DNA of 42,107 bases, taken from NCBI RefSeq assembly GCF_000429625.1, contig NZ_AUCF01000041.1, positions 1 to 42,107 of the forward strand, given 5' to 3'. Origin of the DNA: Azospirillum halopraeferens DSM 3675 (GTDB lineage: Bacteria > Pseudomonadota > Alphaproteobacteria > Azospirillales > Azospirillaceae). Below, one piece after another: positions 16,105 to 24,421 of the stretch. The translations under genes and the position numbers were made by a program. The stretch's first letter is position 1. Each line of letters opens with the position of its first letter. The notes under the pieces were generated by a model. It ran no database searches. It saw only the letters and a list, made by a program, of their open reading frames with translations, and was not told where the DNA came from.

Positions 16105-17358
16105 ATGGCGTTGCCGCTGGCCGTCGACGTCGCCGTCACCCACCTGCGCGGGCGCAAGCGCCAGACGCTGGTGTCGGTGCTGGGGGTGGCGCTGGGGGTC
16201 GGGTTCTTCATCGCCATGACCGCGATGATGCAAGGCTTCCAGGGGTTCTTCATTTCCACCGTGGTCGACGTGGCCCCCCACATCACCATCAGCGATGAGT
16301 TCCGCGAACCCGAGCGCCAGCCGGCGGTGACCGCATTTCCCGACGGTGCCGTGCGGGTGGAGGGTGTCAAGCCGCGCGATCAGGTGCGCGGAATCAAGGG
16401 CGGGCCGGGGATCGTCGAGGCCATCCGCCGCCTGCCCGGTGTCGAGGCGGCACCGTCCCTGTCGGGGCAGGTGTTCCTGCGTTACGGCGCGGCCGAACGG
16501 AACGCCACCCTCAGCGGCATCGAGCCGAGCCAGGAGCTGCGCATCACCCGCCTGGAGAAGGACATGCTGGCGGGCAGCCTGCGCGATCTGCAGACGCGTC
16601 CCGACGGCGTCGTGCTGGGGGCGGGTCTGGCCAAGCGGCTGGGGGCCGGCATGAGCGACCGGTTGACCGCCATCTCGCCGGCCGGGGTGATCCGGCGGGT
16701 CACGGTGGTGGGGATCTACCGGACGGGCGTCAGCTCCTTCGACGACGGGCAGGCGATCATGCTGCTGAAGGAGGTGCAGATCCTCCAGGACCGGCCCAAC
16801 GTCATCAACCGCATCCGCATCCGCATGGACGACATCGACGCCGCCGGCGACCTCGCGGCCCGGCTGGAGGCCCGCTACGCCTACAAGGCGGAAAGCTGGC
16901 AGGAGGCGAACCAGGGCGTCTTCAGCGTCTTCCGCATCCAGAGCGCCGTCATGTACTCCACCGTCGGGGCGATCATGGTCGTTGCCGCCTTCGGCATCTT
17001 CAACATCATCTCCACCGTGGTGTACGAGAAGAGCCGCGACATCGCCATCATGAAGTCCCTGGGATTCGCGGAAGGAGACATCCACCGCATCTTCATTCTC
17101 GAAGGGCTGCTGGTCGGGGTGATCGGGGCGCTGCTCGGCTGGGTGATCGGCTACGCCCTGGTGTCGCTGCTCGGCAGCCTGCGCTTCAACTTCGGCGGCG
17201 GCACCATCCAGAACGACCGGTTCCATCTCGCCTATTCTTTCGTTCATTACGCGGTGGGCGGCGCCTTCTCGGTCACCGCGGCGACGCTGGCCGCCTATAT
17301 TCCGGCGCGCCGGGCCGCCCGCCTCAACCCGGTGGAGATCGTCCGGGGGGCGGCGTGA
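16105..17358 (+). CDS. MacB/FtsX-family ABC transporter permease
   Basis: 417-residue inner-membrane permease of the MacB/LolCE type. An N-terminal TM helix (~20-42, TLVSVLGVALGVGFFIAMTA) is followed by a large periplasmic MacB-like domain (~50-275). A C-terminal FtsX domain has three TM helices (~290-312, 333-360 and 372-395) and ends with the coupling-type YIPARRAARLNPVEIVRG motif typical of the family. Extra helices that would mark DevC-type permeases are absent. It overlaps the ATPase gene by 4 bp (GTGA). With the upstream adaptor it would form a tripartite exporter of lipids, peptides or drugs; substrate unknown. Confidence 0.92.
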   Translation: MALPLAVDVAVTHLRGRKRQTLVSVLGVALGVGFFIAMTAMMQGFQGFFISTVVDVAPHITISDEFREPERQPAVTAFPDGAVRVEGVKPRDQVRGIKGGPGIVEAIRRLPGVEAAPSLSGQVFLRYGAAERNATLSGIEPSQELRITRLEKDMLAGSLRDLQTRPDGVVLGAGLAKRLGAGMSDRLTAISPAGVIRRVTVVGIYRTGVSSFDDGQAIMLLKEVQILQDRPNVINRIRIRMDDIDAAGDLAARLEARYAYKAESWQEANQGVFSVFRIQSAVMYSTVGAIMVVAAFGIFNIISTVVYEKSRDIAIMKSLGFAEGDIHRIFILEGLLVGVIGALLGWVIGYALVSLLGSLRFNFGGGTIQNDRFHLAYSFVHYAVGGAFSVTAATLAAYIPARRAARLNPVEIVRGAA

Positions 17359-18047
17359 GTGCGGCGCCGGTCATCGAGGCGCGGGGCCTCGGCCGCGTGC
17401 TGCCCGGCCCGATGCCGGTGACGCTGGTGCGCGGCATCGACCTGGCGATCGCCCCCGGGGAGTTCATCGCCATCACCGGCCCCTCGGGGTCGGGCAAGTC
17501 GTCGCTGCTGTACCTGCTGGGGCTGCTCGACCGGCCGAGTGAGGGCAGCGTGCTGCTGGACGGGCGCGACGCCGCCGGCCTGCCGGAGAACGACCGCGCG
17601 CGCCTGCGCCTGACCCGGCTGGGCTTCGTCTTCCAGTTCCATTTCCTGCTGCCGGAGTTCACCGTGCTCGGCAACGTGCTGATTCCCATGCGCAAGCTGG
17701 CGGCCCTGTCGGACGCGGACATGCACCGGCGGGCGGAGGAGCTGCTGGAGCGGCTGGGGCTGGGCGACCAGGCCCGCAAGCGGCCCGATCAGTTGTCGGG
17801 CGGGCAGCGCCAGCGGGTGGCCATCGCCCGGGCGCTGGCCAACGCGCCGCGGGTGATCCTGGCCGACGAGCCCACGGGAAACCTGGACACCCACAACGCC
17901 CGCACCGTGTTCGACATCTTCGCCGGGCTGGCCCGCGACACGGGAACGGCGGTGGTGACGGTGACCCACGACGAGCATCTGGCGGCGCAGGCCGGCCGCC
18001 GCATCCACCTGGTGGACGGCCGGATCGACCGCGAGGATCGCGCATAA
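17355..18047 (+). CDS. MacB/LolD-type ABC transporter ATPase
   Basis: 230-residue cytosolic ATPase energising the preceding permease. Walker A GPSGSGKS is at 42-49, the Q-loop near 94 (FVFQFHFLLPEFTVLGNV), signature LSGGQRQRVAIARAL at 147, Walker B VILADEPTGNLD at 167-178 and switch H205 (VTVTHDEH). The LLPEFTVLGNV stretch is characteristic of the LolD/MacB clade. It starts with GTG overlapping the permease stop, a sign of translational coupling. About 100 bp separate it from the next gene, so it ends the three-gene operon. Confidence 0.95.
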   Translation: MSAAPVIEARGLGRVLPGPMPVTLVRGIDLAIAPGEFIAITGPSGSGKSSLLYLLGLLDRPSEGSVLLDGRDAAGLPENDRARLRLTRLGFVFQFHFLLPEFTVLGNVLIPMRKLAALSDADMHRRAEELLERLGLGDQARKRPDQLSGGQRQRVAIARALANAPRVILADEPTGNLDTHNARTVFDIFAGLARDTGTAVVTVTHDEHLAAQAGRRIHLVDGRIDREDRA

Positions 18048-18150
18048 TGCCGCATAGCCCTAACGCGTCTGCGAGAATTGAGGCAGGTCAAACCGTCGCA
18101 CCCGGCGCACGGGTATCTTCGCTCCACCGCCTTACCCGAGGACGCCGCCG

Positions 18151-18492
18151 ATGATGGACTACAAGGGCTATAAGGCCCAGATCGACTTCGACGACGACGC
18201 CGGCATCTTCGTCGGCGAAGTGATCAACACGCGCGACGGCATCACCTTCTCCGGCCGTTCGGTGGAGGAACTGCGCGACGCCTTCCGGCGGGCGGTGGAG
18301 GAGTACATCGCCTTATCCAGCGACATGGCGACATCGGCCGGCCAGCCCTATTCCGGGAAGATCGCGGTCCGCGTCAATCCCATGCTCCACCGCGCCATCG
18401 CCATCTGCGCCCGGCGCGAGGGCAAGAGTGTCTCCGCCTGGGTCGCCGACCGGCTGAGCGAGGCGGCCGGCGTCGACCGCAAGGCCGGATAG
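18151..18492 (+). CDS. HicB-family antitoxin-like protein without a HicA partner
   Basis: 113-residue protein with an N-terminal HicB partial RNase H-like fold (YKAQIDFDDDAGIFVGEVIN, VEELRDAFRRAVEEYI) and a C-terminal ribbon-helix-helix DNA-binding segment (GKIAVRVNPMLHRAIAICA, SVSAWVADRLSEAA). HicB proteins neutralise HicA mRNA interferases and repress their own operons. No HicA-like frame (~60 residues with a GSH motif) lies in the 103 bp upstream or downstream, where the convergent CAP-domain gene ends 9 bp away. It may be a solitary regulator. The start is either of two adjacent ATGs (18151 or 18154). Confidence 0.85.
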   Translation: MMDYKGYKAQIDFDDDAGIFVGEVINTRDGITFSGRSVEELRDAFRRAVEEYIALSSDMATSAGQPYSGKIAVRVNPMLHRAIAICARREGKSVSAWVADRLSEAAGVDRKAG

Positions 18493-18501
18493 ACAGGCTG
18501 A

Positions 18502-19035
18502 TCAATAGGGCTTGCGGCCGATGATGTTGCCCGGCGGATCGTAGTTGCAGACCCAGACCTCCTCCCGGCCGCATGTGGCCTTGCCGCAGCCGACACGCCG
18601 CGTGCTGTCCCACACCACCTGGGTGTAATGGCCGCAGACCTCGCCCGGCGCGCAGGCGTTGGCGGCGTAGTCGTAGTGGCGTCTTTCCGCTGCCCAGCGT
18701 TCCACCACCTCGCGGGGGGACATCGTCGCGCCGGACGCCCACGCGAGGTTCTCGCCGTAGCCGCTGCCGCTCGAATGCTCCATGGCGCACCCGCGCCGCC
18801 CGAGCGTGTCGGCCCAGCCCTGCGCCCGGTCGGCCAGATCCTGCGACCATTCCAGCGGTGGCACGCCGACCTCCGCGCGGACCGCGTTGTGAGCGGCGAC
18901 GATCCCCTCGAAGCGGTCCGGAGGGTCGGCGGCGACCGCACCGGTGACGGCCGGAATGGCCAGGAGCGCGAGGAGGATCGCGGCGGGCGCGCCGACGGGG
19001 CGGAGCGGCTGCGGGATCGATCGGAACAGAGGCAT
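18502..19035 (-). CDS. Secreted CAP/SCP (PR-1-like) domain protein
   Basis: 177-residue exported protein. The signal peptide covers about residues 1-36 (basic start, then APAAILLALLAIPAVTGAVAA). The CAP domain has the usual motifs: IVAAHNAVRAEVGVPPLEW, AMEHSSGSGYGENLAW, GHYTQVVWDSTRRVGCG and VWVCNYDPPGN. Cavity residues H86, E95 and H136 are kept. Six cysteines (83, 128, 134, 150, 155, 163) could make three disulfides as in plant PR-1, which suits a periplasmic or extracellular location. CAP proteins bind lipids, sterols or metals; the bacterial role is mostly unknown. The ATG at 19035 was chosen because it begins the signal peptide. It is divergent from the Crp/Fnr gene. Confidence 0.93.
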   Translation of the reverse strand: MPLFRSIPQPLRPVGAPAAILLALLAIPAVTGAVAADPPDRFEGIVAAHNAVRAEVGVPPLEWSQDLADRAQGWADTLGRRGCAMEHSSGSGYGENLAWASGATMSPREVVERWAAERRHYDYAANACAPGEVCGHYTQVVWDSTRRVGCGKATCGREEVWVCNYDPPGNIIGRKPY

Positions 19036-19123
19036 GAGGGCGTTCCCTGCTGATGGTGGATCGTTTGCAACTCTTGGGGCCGCACGCCGCCCGGGCAAGG
19101 GGTGTTACCCGATCGACGAGACT

Positions 19124-19137
19124 AACCCGATTGGGTT
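19124..19137. promoter_or_regulatory. Palindrome AACCCGATTGGGTT between divergent genes
   Basis: Perfect 5-bp arms around GATT lie 32 bp before the Crp/Fnr-type start and 89 bp before the CAP-domain gene start. The sequence does not match the classic CRP (TGTGA) or FNR (TTGAT) half sites, so any protein bound is unknown. Short arms make chance occurrence possible. Confidence 0.3.
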
Positions 19138-19168
19138 CTGAATAAAAACCTCTTGGCCGGTGTTTCCC

Positions 19169-19957
19169 ATGACGGTAACGGCAAGTGGCGATGGAGAGAT
19201 GTCCAAGACGTCCGTGAAGAGCCCGTTGATTCGCAAGCTGGAAATCCTGGTCCGCCTGAGCGGTGAGGAGTTGTCCTGGCTGAACCGGCTGGAGGCGACG
19301 ACTCGCCGGGTTCCTGCGGGTACCGAACTTGCGGTGCAGGGGGAGACCTTCGGCCCGGTGGTGGTGGTGCGCCGCGGCTGGGCCATGCGGTTCAAGACTC
19401 TGTCGGACGGCCGCCGCCAGATCACCAACTACGCGATTCCCGGCGACATCATCGGCCTTTACGCAAACCTGCTGGAGGTGGCCGATCACTCCGCGGTCAC
19501 CCTGACCGAGGCGGAGATCGCCGAGTTCCCCCCCGAGGCGGTCACCGACCTGTTCCGCCATCACCCCAAGCTGGCGATCGCCTTCGCCTGGTCGGGGGCG
19601 CGGGAGGAGGCGGTGCTGGCGGAGAAGGCCGCCAGCCTGGGCCGGCGCACGGCGCAGGAGCGTCTGGCGCACCTGCTGCTGGAACTGCTGCGCCGTTTGC
19701 AGATGGTGCAGATGGCACAGGACGACCGGTTCGTCTTTCCGGTGACGCAGGAGCAGATCGCCGACACGCTGGGCCTGAGCACGGTCCACGTCAACCGCAC
19801 GCTGGGCCGCTTGCGGGCGGACGGCCTGATCGAGATCGACGGGCCGGTCATCCATGTCCGGCGGATGCCGGAACTGTCCGCCACCGCCGATTTCGACGAC
19901 CTGTACCTCTATGTCCGCCGCATGCCCAAGGGCGTGCAGAGCCGCCTGTCGTCGTGA
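19169..19957 (+). CDS. Crp/Fnr-family transcriptional regulator, no cysteines
   Basis: 262-residue regulator with an N-terminal cyclic-nucleotide-binding-type beta-roll (~20-140, RVPAGTELAVQGE, YAIPGDIIGLYANL), a long dimer helix and a C-terminal winged HTH (~190-235, VTQEQIADTLGLSTVHVNRT). It has no cysteine, so it cannot hold an FNR-type iron-sulfur cluster. The phosphate-binding RxS motif of true cAMP receptors is not evident either, so the ligand is unknown. The recognition helix STVHVNRTLGRLR is that of the many alpha-proteobacterial relatives. Start choice is uncertain: ATG 19169, or ATG 19199 (MSKTSVKS, 252 residues) where GGAGAG abuts. It converges with the HWE kinase, 3 bp apart. Confidence 0.93.
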   Translation: MTVTASGDGEMSKTSVKSPLIRKLEILVRLSGEELSWLNRLEATTRRVPAGTELAVQGETFGPVVVVRRGWAMRFKTLSDGRRQITNYAIPGDIIGLYANLLEVADHSAVTLTEAEIAEFPPEAVTDLFRHHPKLAIAFAWSGAREEAVLAEKAASLGRRTAQERLAHLLLELLRRLQMVQMAQDDRFVFPVTQEQIADTLGLSTVHVNRTLGRLRADGLIEIDGPVIHVRRMPELSATADFDDLYLYVRRMPKGVQSRLSS

Positions 19958-19960
19958 CGG

Positions 19961-20887
19961 TCAGGCGAGGGGCACCGTGATCACGAACCGCGCACCCCGC
20001 CCCGGCTCCGGCGCGACCGTGCCTCCGATCTGATTGGCCAGGGACCGGATCAGCGTCAGCCCCAGGCGCTTGCCGACGGTGGGGGCGGCGTCGGCCACAC
20101 CCGGCCCGTCGTCCTCCACCAGCACCACGATCGGACCGGCGCCCGGACCGGACAGGGCGATGCGAATGGTGCCGCCGGAGCGCCCCCGGAAGGCGTGCTT
20201 GAAGCTGTTCACCACCAGTTCCGTAACGATCAGCCCCAGCGGAAACGCCCGTTCGACCGGCAGCAGCAGGGAAGAGTCGGGGGCGTCGACGCTGACCGTG
20301 ATCCGCCCTTCGCGGTCGTAGAAGGAGGACAGGTTGGCGACGAGCTGGCCGAGGTACTCCGCCAGTTCGATGCGGCCGTCGGTGCCGGTGGCGTAGAGCT
20401 GGCGATAAACCACGGCCAGCGCGTCGATTCGTGCCCCCAGGTCCCGCAGCGCGTCCTGCGTCGGTTCGGACTCTATGCGCAGGGACTGCATGTGAATGAC
20501 GCTCTGGATGAACTGAAGGTGGTTCATCACCCGGTGCCGGAAGTCGCGCAGCAGCGTGGCGTCGGGGGCCGGAGCGTGGGGCGTCTCCACCAGTTGCACG
20601 ACCAGCAGGTCGGAGCCGGGAACCGGCGCGGCGTGCAGCCGGCAGGGCAGGGCGCCGCCGTTGCGGTGCCGCAGCACCACGTCGCGCACCGCATCCGCTC
20701 CCGGGGAGTCGGTCTCGTTTCCGAGCAGCGCCCAGCCGTCGGTTAGCAGCTCCGCGGCGGAATGGCCGGTGAGGCGGACCATCGCGTCGTTGACGCAGAC
20801 GAACGACACTCCCTCCCGTCCGTGTGCGCAGAGTGCCATGGGCACCGGGGCGACGCGCACGGCCTCCGGGAGGGGCAGGTTTTCCAT
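19961..20887 (-). CDS. PAS-containing HWE/HisKA_2-type sensor histidine kinase
   Basis: 308-residue soluble kinase. An N-terminal PAS domain (~10-100, VSFVCVNDAMVRLTGHSAAELLT) is followed by a HisKA_2 dimerisation box DFRHRVMNHLQFIQS, with the phospho-acceptor His in FRHRVMNH (H118), and an HATPase_c domain. The N box is TELVVNSFKHAF and the G boxes are VEDDGPGV and LGLTLIRSLANQIGG. Such kinases, common in alphaproteobacteria, often work in the general stress response or light and redox sensing. No receiver or EcfG/PhyR gene is adjacent, and the PAS lacks an obvious LOV cysteine motif. A GTG at 20899 is an alternative start. A 17-bp palindrome lies ~70 bp upstream. Confidence 0.93.
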   Translation of the reverse strand: MENLPLPEAVRVAPVPMALCAHGREGVSFVCVNDAMVRLTGHSAAELLTDGWALLGNETDSPGADAVRDVVLRHRNGGALPCRLHAAPVPGSDLLVVQLVETPHAPAPDATLLRDFRHRVMNHLQFIQSVIHMQSLRIESEPTQDALRDLGARIDALAVVYRQLYATGTDGRIELAEYLGQLVANLSSFYDREGRITVSVDAPDSSLLLPVERAFPLGLIVTELVVNSFKHAFRGRSGGTIRIALSGPGAGPIVVLVEDDGPGVADAAPTVGKRLGLTLIRSLANQIGGTVAPEPGRGARFVITVPLA

Positions 20888-20957
20888 GGATGCCGACACT
20901 CCCGGGCGGGCGAACGATTGGGATCGGAAGCCTATCGCGCAAGACTGTTGCTCGCAC

Positions 20958-20974
20958 TAACCTATGTTAGGTTA
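20958..20974. promoter_or_regulatory. Perfect 17-bp palindrome, operator-like
   Basis: TAACCTATGTTAGGTTA has 7-bp arms (TAACCTA/TAGGTTA) around TGT. It lies ~70 bp upstream of the HWE kinase start and is AT-rich in a GC-rich region, as expected for an operator overlapping promoter elements. I do not recognise the cognate regulator. Confidence 0.5.
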
Positions 20975-21021
20975 ACGGGTGCTTTTTCACAGCCGGCGGT
21001 ATTCATGCCACGCAACAAAAC

Positions 21022-21047
21022 GGGGCGCCTCCCTGCGGAGGCGCCCC
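21022..21047 (-). terminator. Intrinsic terminator of the tkt-gap operon
   Basis: Stem GGGGCGCCTCC/GGAGGCGCCCC with a 4-base CTGC loop. On the minus strand it is followed by GTTTTGTTG. It begins 34 bp beyond the gap stop codon, so it should end tkt-gap transcription. Confidence 0.85.
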
Positions 21048-21080
21048 TTTCCGTTCGGGTTCGACAGTGCGCGGCGAGGC

Positions 21081-22088
21081 TTACTTCGCGTTCACCATGG
21101 CGACGGCGGTGTCGCTCATGCGGCAGGAGAAGCCCCACTCGTTGTCGTACCAGGTCATGACGCGCACGAAGGTGCCGTCGATCACCTTGGTCTCCTTCAG
21201 GGCGAAGATCGAGGAGTGGGCGTCATGGTTGAAGTCGCTCGACACCAGCGGCTCGTCGTAGCAGCCGAGCACGCCCTTCAGCGGGCCCTCGGCGGCCTCG
21301 CGGATCGCCTTCTGGATCTCTTCCACCGAGGTGGCGCGCTTGGCGACGAACTTGAAGTCGACGACCGAGACGTTCGGCGTCGGCACGCGGATGGCGGTGC
21401 CGTCCAGCTTGCCCTTCAGATCCGGCAGCACCTTGCCCACCGCCTTGGCGGCGCCGGTGGAGGTCGGGATCATGTTCAGGGCCGCCGCGCGCGCGCGGTG
21501 CAGGTCCTTGTGCATGGTATCCACGACGCGCTGGTCGCCGGTGTAGGAATGGATGGTGGTCATGAAGCCGTGGTCGATGCCGATCGTGTTGTTCAGCACG
21601 AAGGCGACCGGCGCCAGGCAGTTGGTGGTGCACGACGCGTTGGAGACGATGCGGTGATCGGCCGTCAGCTTGTCGTGGTTGACGCCGTAGACGACGGTGA
21701 TGTCCTCGTCGGTGGCCGGGGCGGAGATCAGCACCTTCTCCGCACCCGCCTCCAGGTGCAGCGACGCCTTCTCGCGCGAGGTGAAGATGCCCGAGCACTC
21801 CATGGCGACCTGGACGCCCAGGTCCTTCCACGGCAGCTTGGCAGGCTCGCGCTCCTGCACGACCTTGATGGCGTGGCCGTTGACGACGAGATTGCCGTCC
21901 TTCGCCTCGACGGTGCCGGGGAAGCGGCCGTGGACGCTGTCGTACTTCAGCAGATGGACATTGGTGGCAAGGTCGGCGAGGTCGTTGATGGCCACGACCT
22001 CGACATCGGTGCGGCCCGACTCGTAGATGGCCCGCAGCACCAGACGGCCGATACGACCGAACCCGTTGATGGCAACCCGAACAGCCAT
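21081..22088 (-). CDS. gap: Glyceraldehyde-3-phosphate dehydrogenase, type I
   Basis: 335-residue NAD-dependent enzyme converting glyceraldehyde 3-phosphate to 1,3-bisphosphoglycerate. The NAD fold starts VAINGFGRIGR and has VVAINDLAD (D36, favouring NAD over NADP). Catalytic C153 is in SNASCTTNCLAP and H180 in MTTIHSYTGDQ. Conserved PTPNVSVVDF and WYDNEWGFSCRM close the catalytic domain. Length is typical. It lies 75 bp downstream of tkt on the same strand, the arrangement seen in many proteobacterial carbon-metabolism operons. No pgk follows here: the strong terminator at 21022-21047 ends the unit. Confidence 0.97.
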   Translation of the reverse strand: MAVRVAINGFGRIGRLVLRAIYESGRTDVEVVAINDLADLATNVHLLKYDSVHGRFPGTVEAKDGNLVVNGHAIKVVQEREPAKLPWKDLGVQVAMECSGIFTSREKASLHLEAGAEKVLISAPATDEDITVVYGVNHDKLTADHRIVSNASCTTNCLAPVAFVLNNTIGIDHGFMTTIHSYTGDQRVVDTMHKDLHRARAAALNMIPTSTGAAKAVGKVLPDLKGKLDGTAIRVPTPNVSVVDFKFVAKRATSVEEIQKAIREAAEGPLKGVLGCYDEPLVSSDFNHDAHSSIFALKETKVIDGTFVRVMTWYDNEWGFSCRMSDTAVAMVNAK

Positions 22089-22163
22089 GACTGATCCTCC
22101 GTCATTGCCCGGCCGCGGACCGTTTCCCGGCCGGTTATCCCATGAATGGATGGGCGATTGCGG

Positions 22164-24152
22164 TTACAGGCGCGCCTTTGCGGCGGCGACCGCGGCCTCG
22201 GCGGTGATGCCGAAGTGGCGGTACAGGTCCTGATAGGGGGCGGATTCGCCGAACCCGGCCATGCCGACGAAAGCGCCGTCGCGGCCGATCCAGCGGTCCC
22301 AGCCCTGGCGCACCGCCGCTTCGATCGCCACTGTGACGCCGTTGCCCAGCACCTCGGCCCGGTAGGACTCCGGCTGGCGCTCGAACAGCTCCCAGCAGGG
22401 CATGGAGACGACGGCGGTGCCGATGCCTTCGGCCTGCAGGGTGCGGCGGGCGTCCATGGCGATGGACACCTCCGACCCCGTGGCGAGCAGGGTGACGGCG
22501 CGCGTCCCCTCCGCCTCGGCCAGGACGTAGGCGCCCTTCGCGCTGCGGTTCTCGGCCGTGTGCTCCGTGCGCAGGGTCGGCAGGTTCTGGCGGGTCAGCG
22601 CCAGCACCGACGGGGCGTCCGTGCTTTCCAGCGCGATCTGCCAGCACTCGGCGGTTTCCACCGCGTCGGCGGGGCGCATCACCAGCAGGTTGGGGATGGC
22701 GCGCAGGGCGGCCAGATGCTCCACCGGCTGGTGGGTGGGGCCGTCCTCGCCCAGGCCGATGCTGTCGTGGGTCATCACGAAGACGACGCGCTGCTTCATC
22801 AGCGCGGCCAGGCGGATGGCGGGGCGGCAATAGTCGGCGAACTGCATGAAGGTGCCGCCGTAGGGGATGACGCCGCGGTGCAGCGCCATGCCGTTCATGA
22901 CGGTGGCCATGCCGTGCTCGCGCACGCCGTAGCGCACATAGCGGCCGCCGTAGCTGCCGGCCTGCACGTCGGCGGTGTTCTTCACCTTCGTGTTGTTGGA
23001 CGGCGTGAGGTCGGCGGAGCCGCCGACCAGCTCCGGCACCGCCGGGACCAGCACCTCCAGCACGTTGCCCGACGCCACGCGGGTGGCCCAGCTCGGCTTC
23101 TCGGCCGACACCTTCGCCTTGAACGACTCGATCGCCTCCGGCAGAGCCGCCGGGGCGCCGCCGCTCATGGCCGCGTCGAAGGCCGAGCGGGCGGCCGGGT
23201 CGAGGGCGCCATGGCGGCCCTCCCACGCGGCGTAGGCGTCGGCGGAGCGGCGGCCGGCGGCGCGCCAGGCGTCCACGACCTCCTGCGGAATCACGAACGG
23301 CTCGTGCGGCCAGCCGATGTTGTCGCGGGTCGCCTTCACCTCGTCCAGGCCCAGCGGCGAGCCGTGGCAGCCGTGGGTGTTCTGCTTGTTGGGCGCGCCC
23401 TTGCCGATGATGGTGCGGCAGGCGATGAACGACGGCTTGTCGCTGGCCTGCGCCGCCGCGATGGCATCGGCGACGGCGGCGATGTCGTGGCCGTCCACGG
23501 CCCGGACGTCCCAGCCGTAGGCGCGGAAGCGCGCCTGCGTGTCGTCAGTGAAGCTGAGGTCGGTGGAGCCGTCGATGGAGATGTGGTTGTCGTCCCACAG
23601 CACGATCAGCCGGTTCAGCTTCAGGTGGCCGGCCAGCGAGCACGCCTCGTGGCTCACGCCCTCCATCAGGTCGCCGTCCGACGCGATGACGTAGGTGAAG
23701 TGATCGACCAGGTCGCCGCCGAAGCGGGCGTTGGCGATCCGCTCGGCCAGCGCCATGCCGACCGCGGTCGAGATGCCCTGGCCGAGCGGTCCGGTGGTCA
23801 TCTCCACGCCGATCTCCGGGTCCACCTCGGGGTGGCCGGGGGTCAGGCTGCCGAGCTGACGGAACGCCTTGAGCTGGTCGATGGTCATGCGCTCGTAGCC
23901 CGTCAGGTGGGCCAGCGCGTAGATCAGCATCGAGCCGTGGCCGGCCGACAGGACGAAGCGGTCGCGGTCGGGCCAGGTGGGGTGGGCGGGATCGAACTTC
24001 AGGAACCGCGAGAACAGCACCGTGGCGACGTCGGCCATGCCCATGGGCATGCCCGGATGGCCGGATTTCGCGGCCTCGACGGCGTCCATGGCGAGGGCGC
24101 GGATGGCGCTGGCCATGGTCTCCAGGGATACGTCTGCGGTGGGTGCGGTCAT
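22164..24152 (-). CDS. tkt: Transketolase
   Basis: 662-residue thiamine-diphosphate enzyme moving two-carbon units between sugar phosphates in the pentose phosphate/Calvin pathways. The N-terminal half has KSGHPGMPMGMAD, LSAGHGSMLIYAL, TTGPLGQGI and the ThDP motif GDLMEG (160-165) through N189. HGCHGSPLG carries another active-site His. The middle domain has VREHGMATVMNGMALHRG and HDSIGLGEDGPTHQPVEHLA, and a regular C-terminal domain follows. Start ATG at 24152. gap follows directly and rpe, another pentose-phosphate gene, is 20 kb away, so the clustering is only partial. Confidence 0.97.
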   Translation of the reverse strand: MTAPTADVSLETMASAIRALAMDAVEAAKSGHPGMPMGMADVATVLFSRFLKFDPAHPTWPDRDRFVLSAGHGSMLIYALAHLTGYERMTIDQLKAFRQLGSLTPGHPEVDPEIGVEMTTGPLGQGISTAVGMALAERIANARFGGDLVDHFTYVIASDGDLMEGVSHEACSLAGHLKLNRLIVLWDDNHISIDGSTDLSFTDDTQARFRAYGWDVRAVDGHDIAAVADAIAAAQASDKPSFIACRTIIGKGAPNKQNTHGCHGSPLGLDEVKATRDNIGWPHEPFVIPQEVVDAWRAAGRRSADAYAAWEGRHGALDPAARSAFDAAMSGGAPAALPEAIESFKAKVSAEKPSWATRVASGNVLEVLVPAVPELVGGSADLTPSNNTKVKNTADVQAGSYGGRYVRYGVREHGMATVMNGMALHRGVIPYGGTFMQFADYCRPAIRLAALMKQRVVFVMTHDSIGLGEDGPTHQPVEHLAALRAIPNLLVMRPADAVETAECWQIALESTDAPSVLALTRQNLPTLRTEHTAENRSAKGAYVLAEAEGTRAVTLLATGSEVSIAMDARRTLQAEGIGTAVVSMPCWELFERQPESYRAEVLGNGVTVAIEAAVRQGWDRWIGRDGAFVGMAGFGESAPYQDLYRHFGITAEAAVAAAKARL

Positions 24153-24238
24153 GTTTTCTGGGTTCCCGAGAACGGCGCGACGGCGTTTTCACACGACGTT
24201 CCCGCCGGGGCCGCGCCGGGACCCCGCCGGATGGCCGC

Positions 24239-24267
24239 ACCATGCAGATACGCGGCACCGTGGTCAA
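24239..24267 (-). promoter_or_regulatory. Weak candidate promoter for tkt-gap
   Basis: On the minus strand, TTGACC (24267-24262) and CATGGT (24244-24239) are 17 bases apart, ~90 bp upstream of the tkt start. The -10 box is poor, so this is tentative. The rest of the 269-bp divergent gap (24153-24421) shows no other clear feature. Confidence 0.25.
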
Positions 24268-24421
24268 CACGCGAATGGGCAGGAAATGCCATGCACGAAC
24301 GGGTGGGTCGGGTTCCTCCGGCCGTCGGGCAAGCACCCCTTTTCCGGTTGACGCCGCCCGCGAACCGTCCCAACTGTAGGGGGTCCCCTTATTGTGCAAC
24401 TGCGAAAGGCCCGGATCCCGC

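Noticed and set aside
15031..17247. Long minus-strand open frame over the export operon
   Set aside because: Antisense shadow; the plus-strand adaptor and permease have clear domains.
18048..18150. hicA toxin gene upstream of hicB
   Set aside because: The 103-bp gap is too short for the ~60-residue toxin and shows no suitable frame.
20873..20886. Another copy of the GCAGGTTTTCC motif
   Set aside because: A single 11-base match at the start of the HWE kinase gene, lying in coding sequence with no inverted partner; likely chance.
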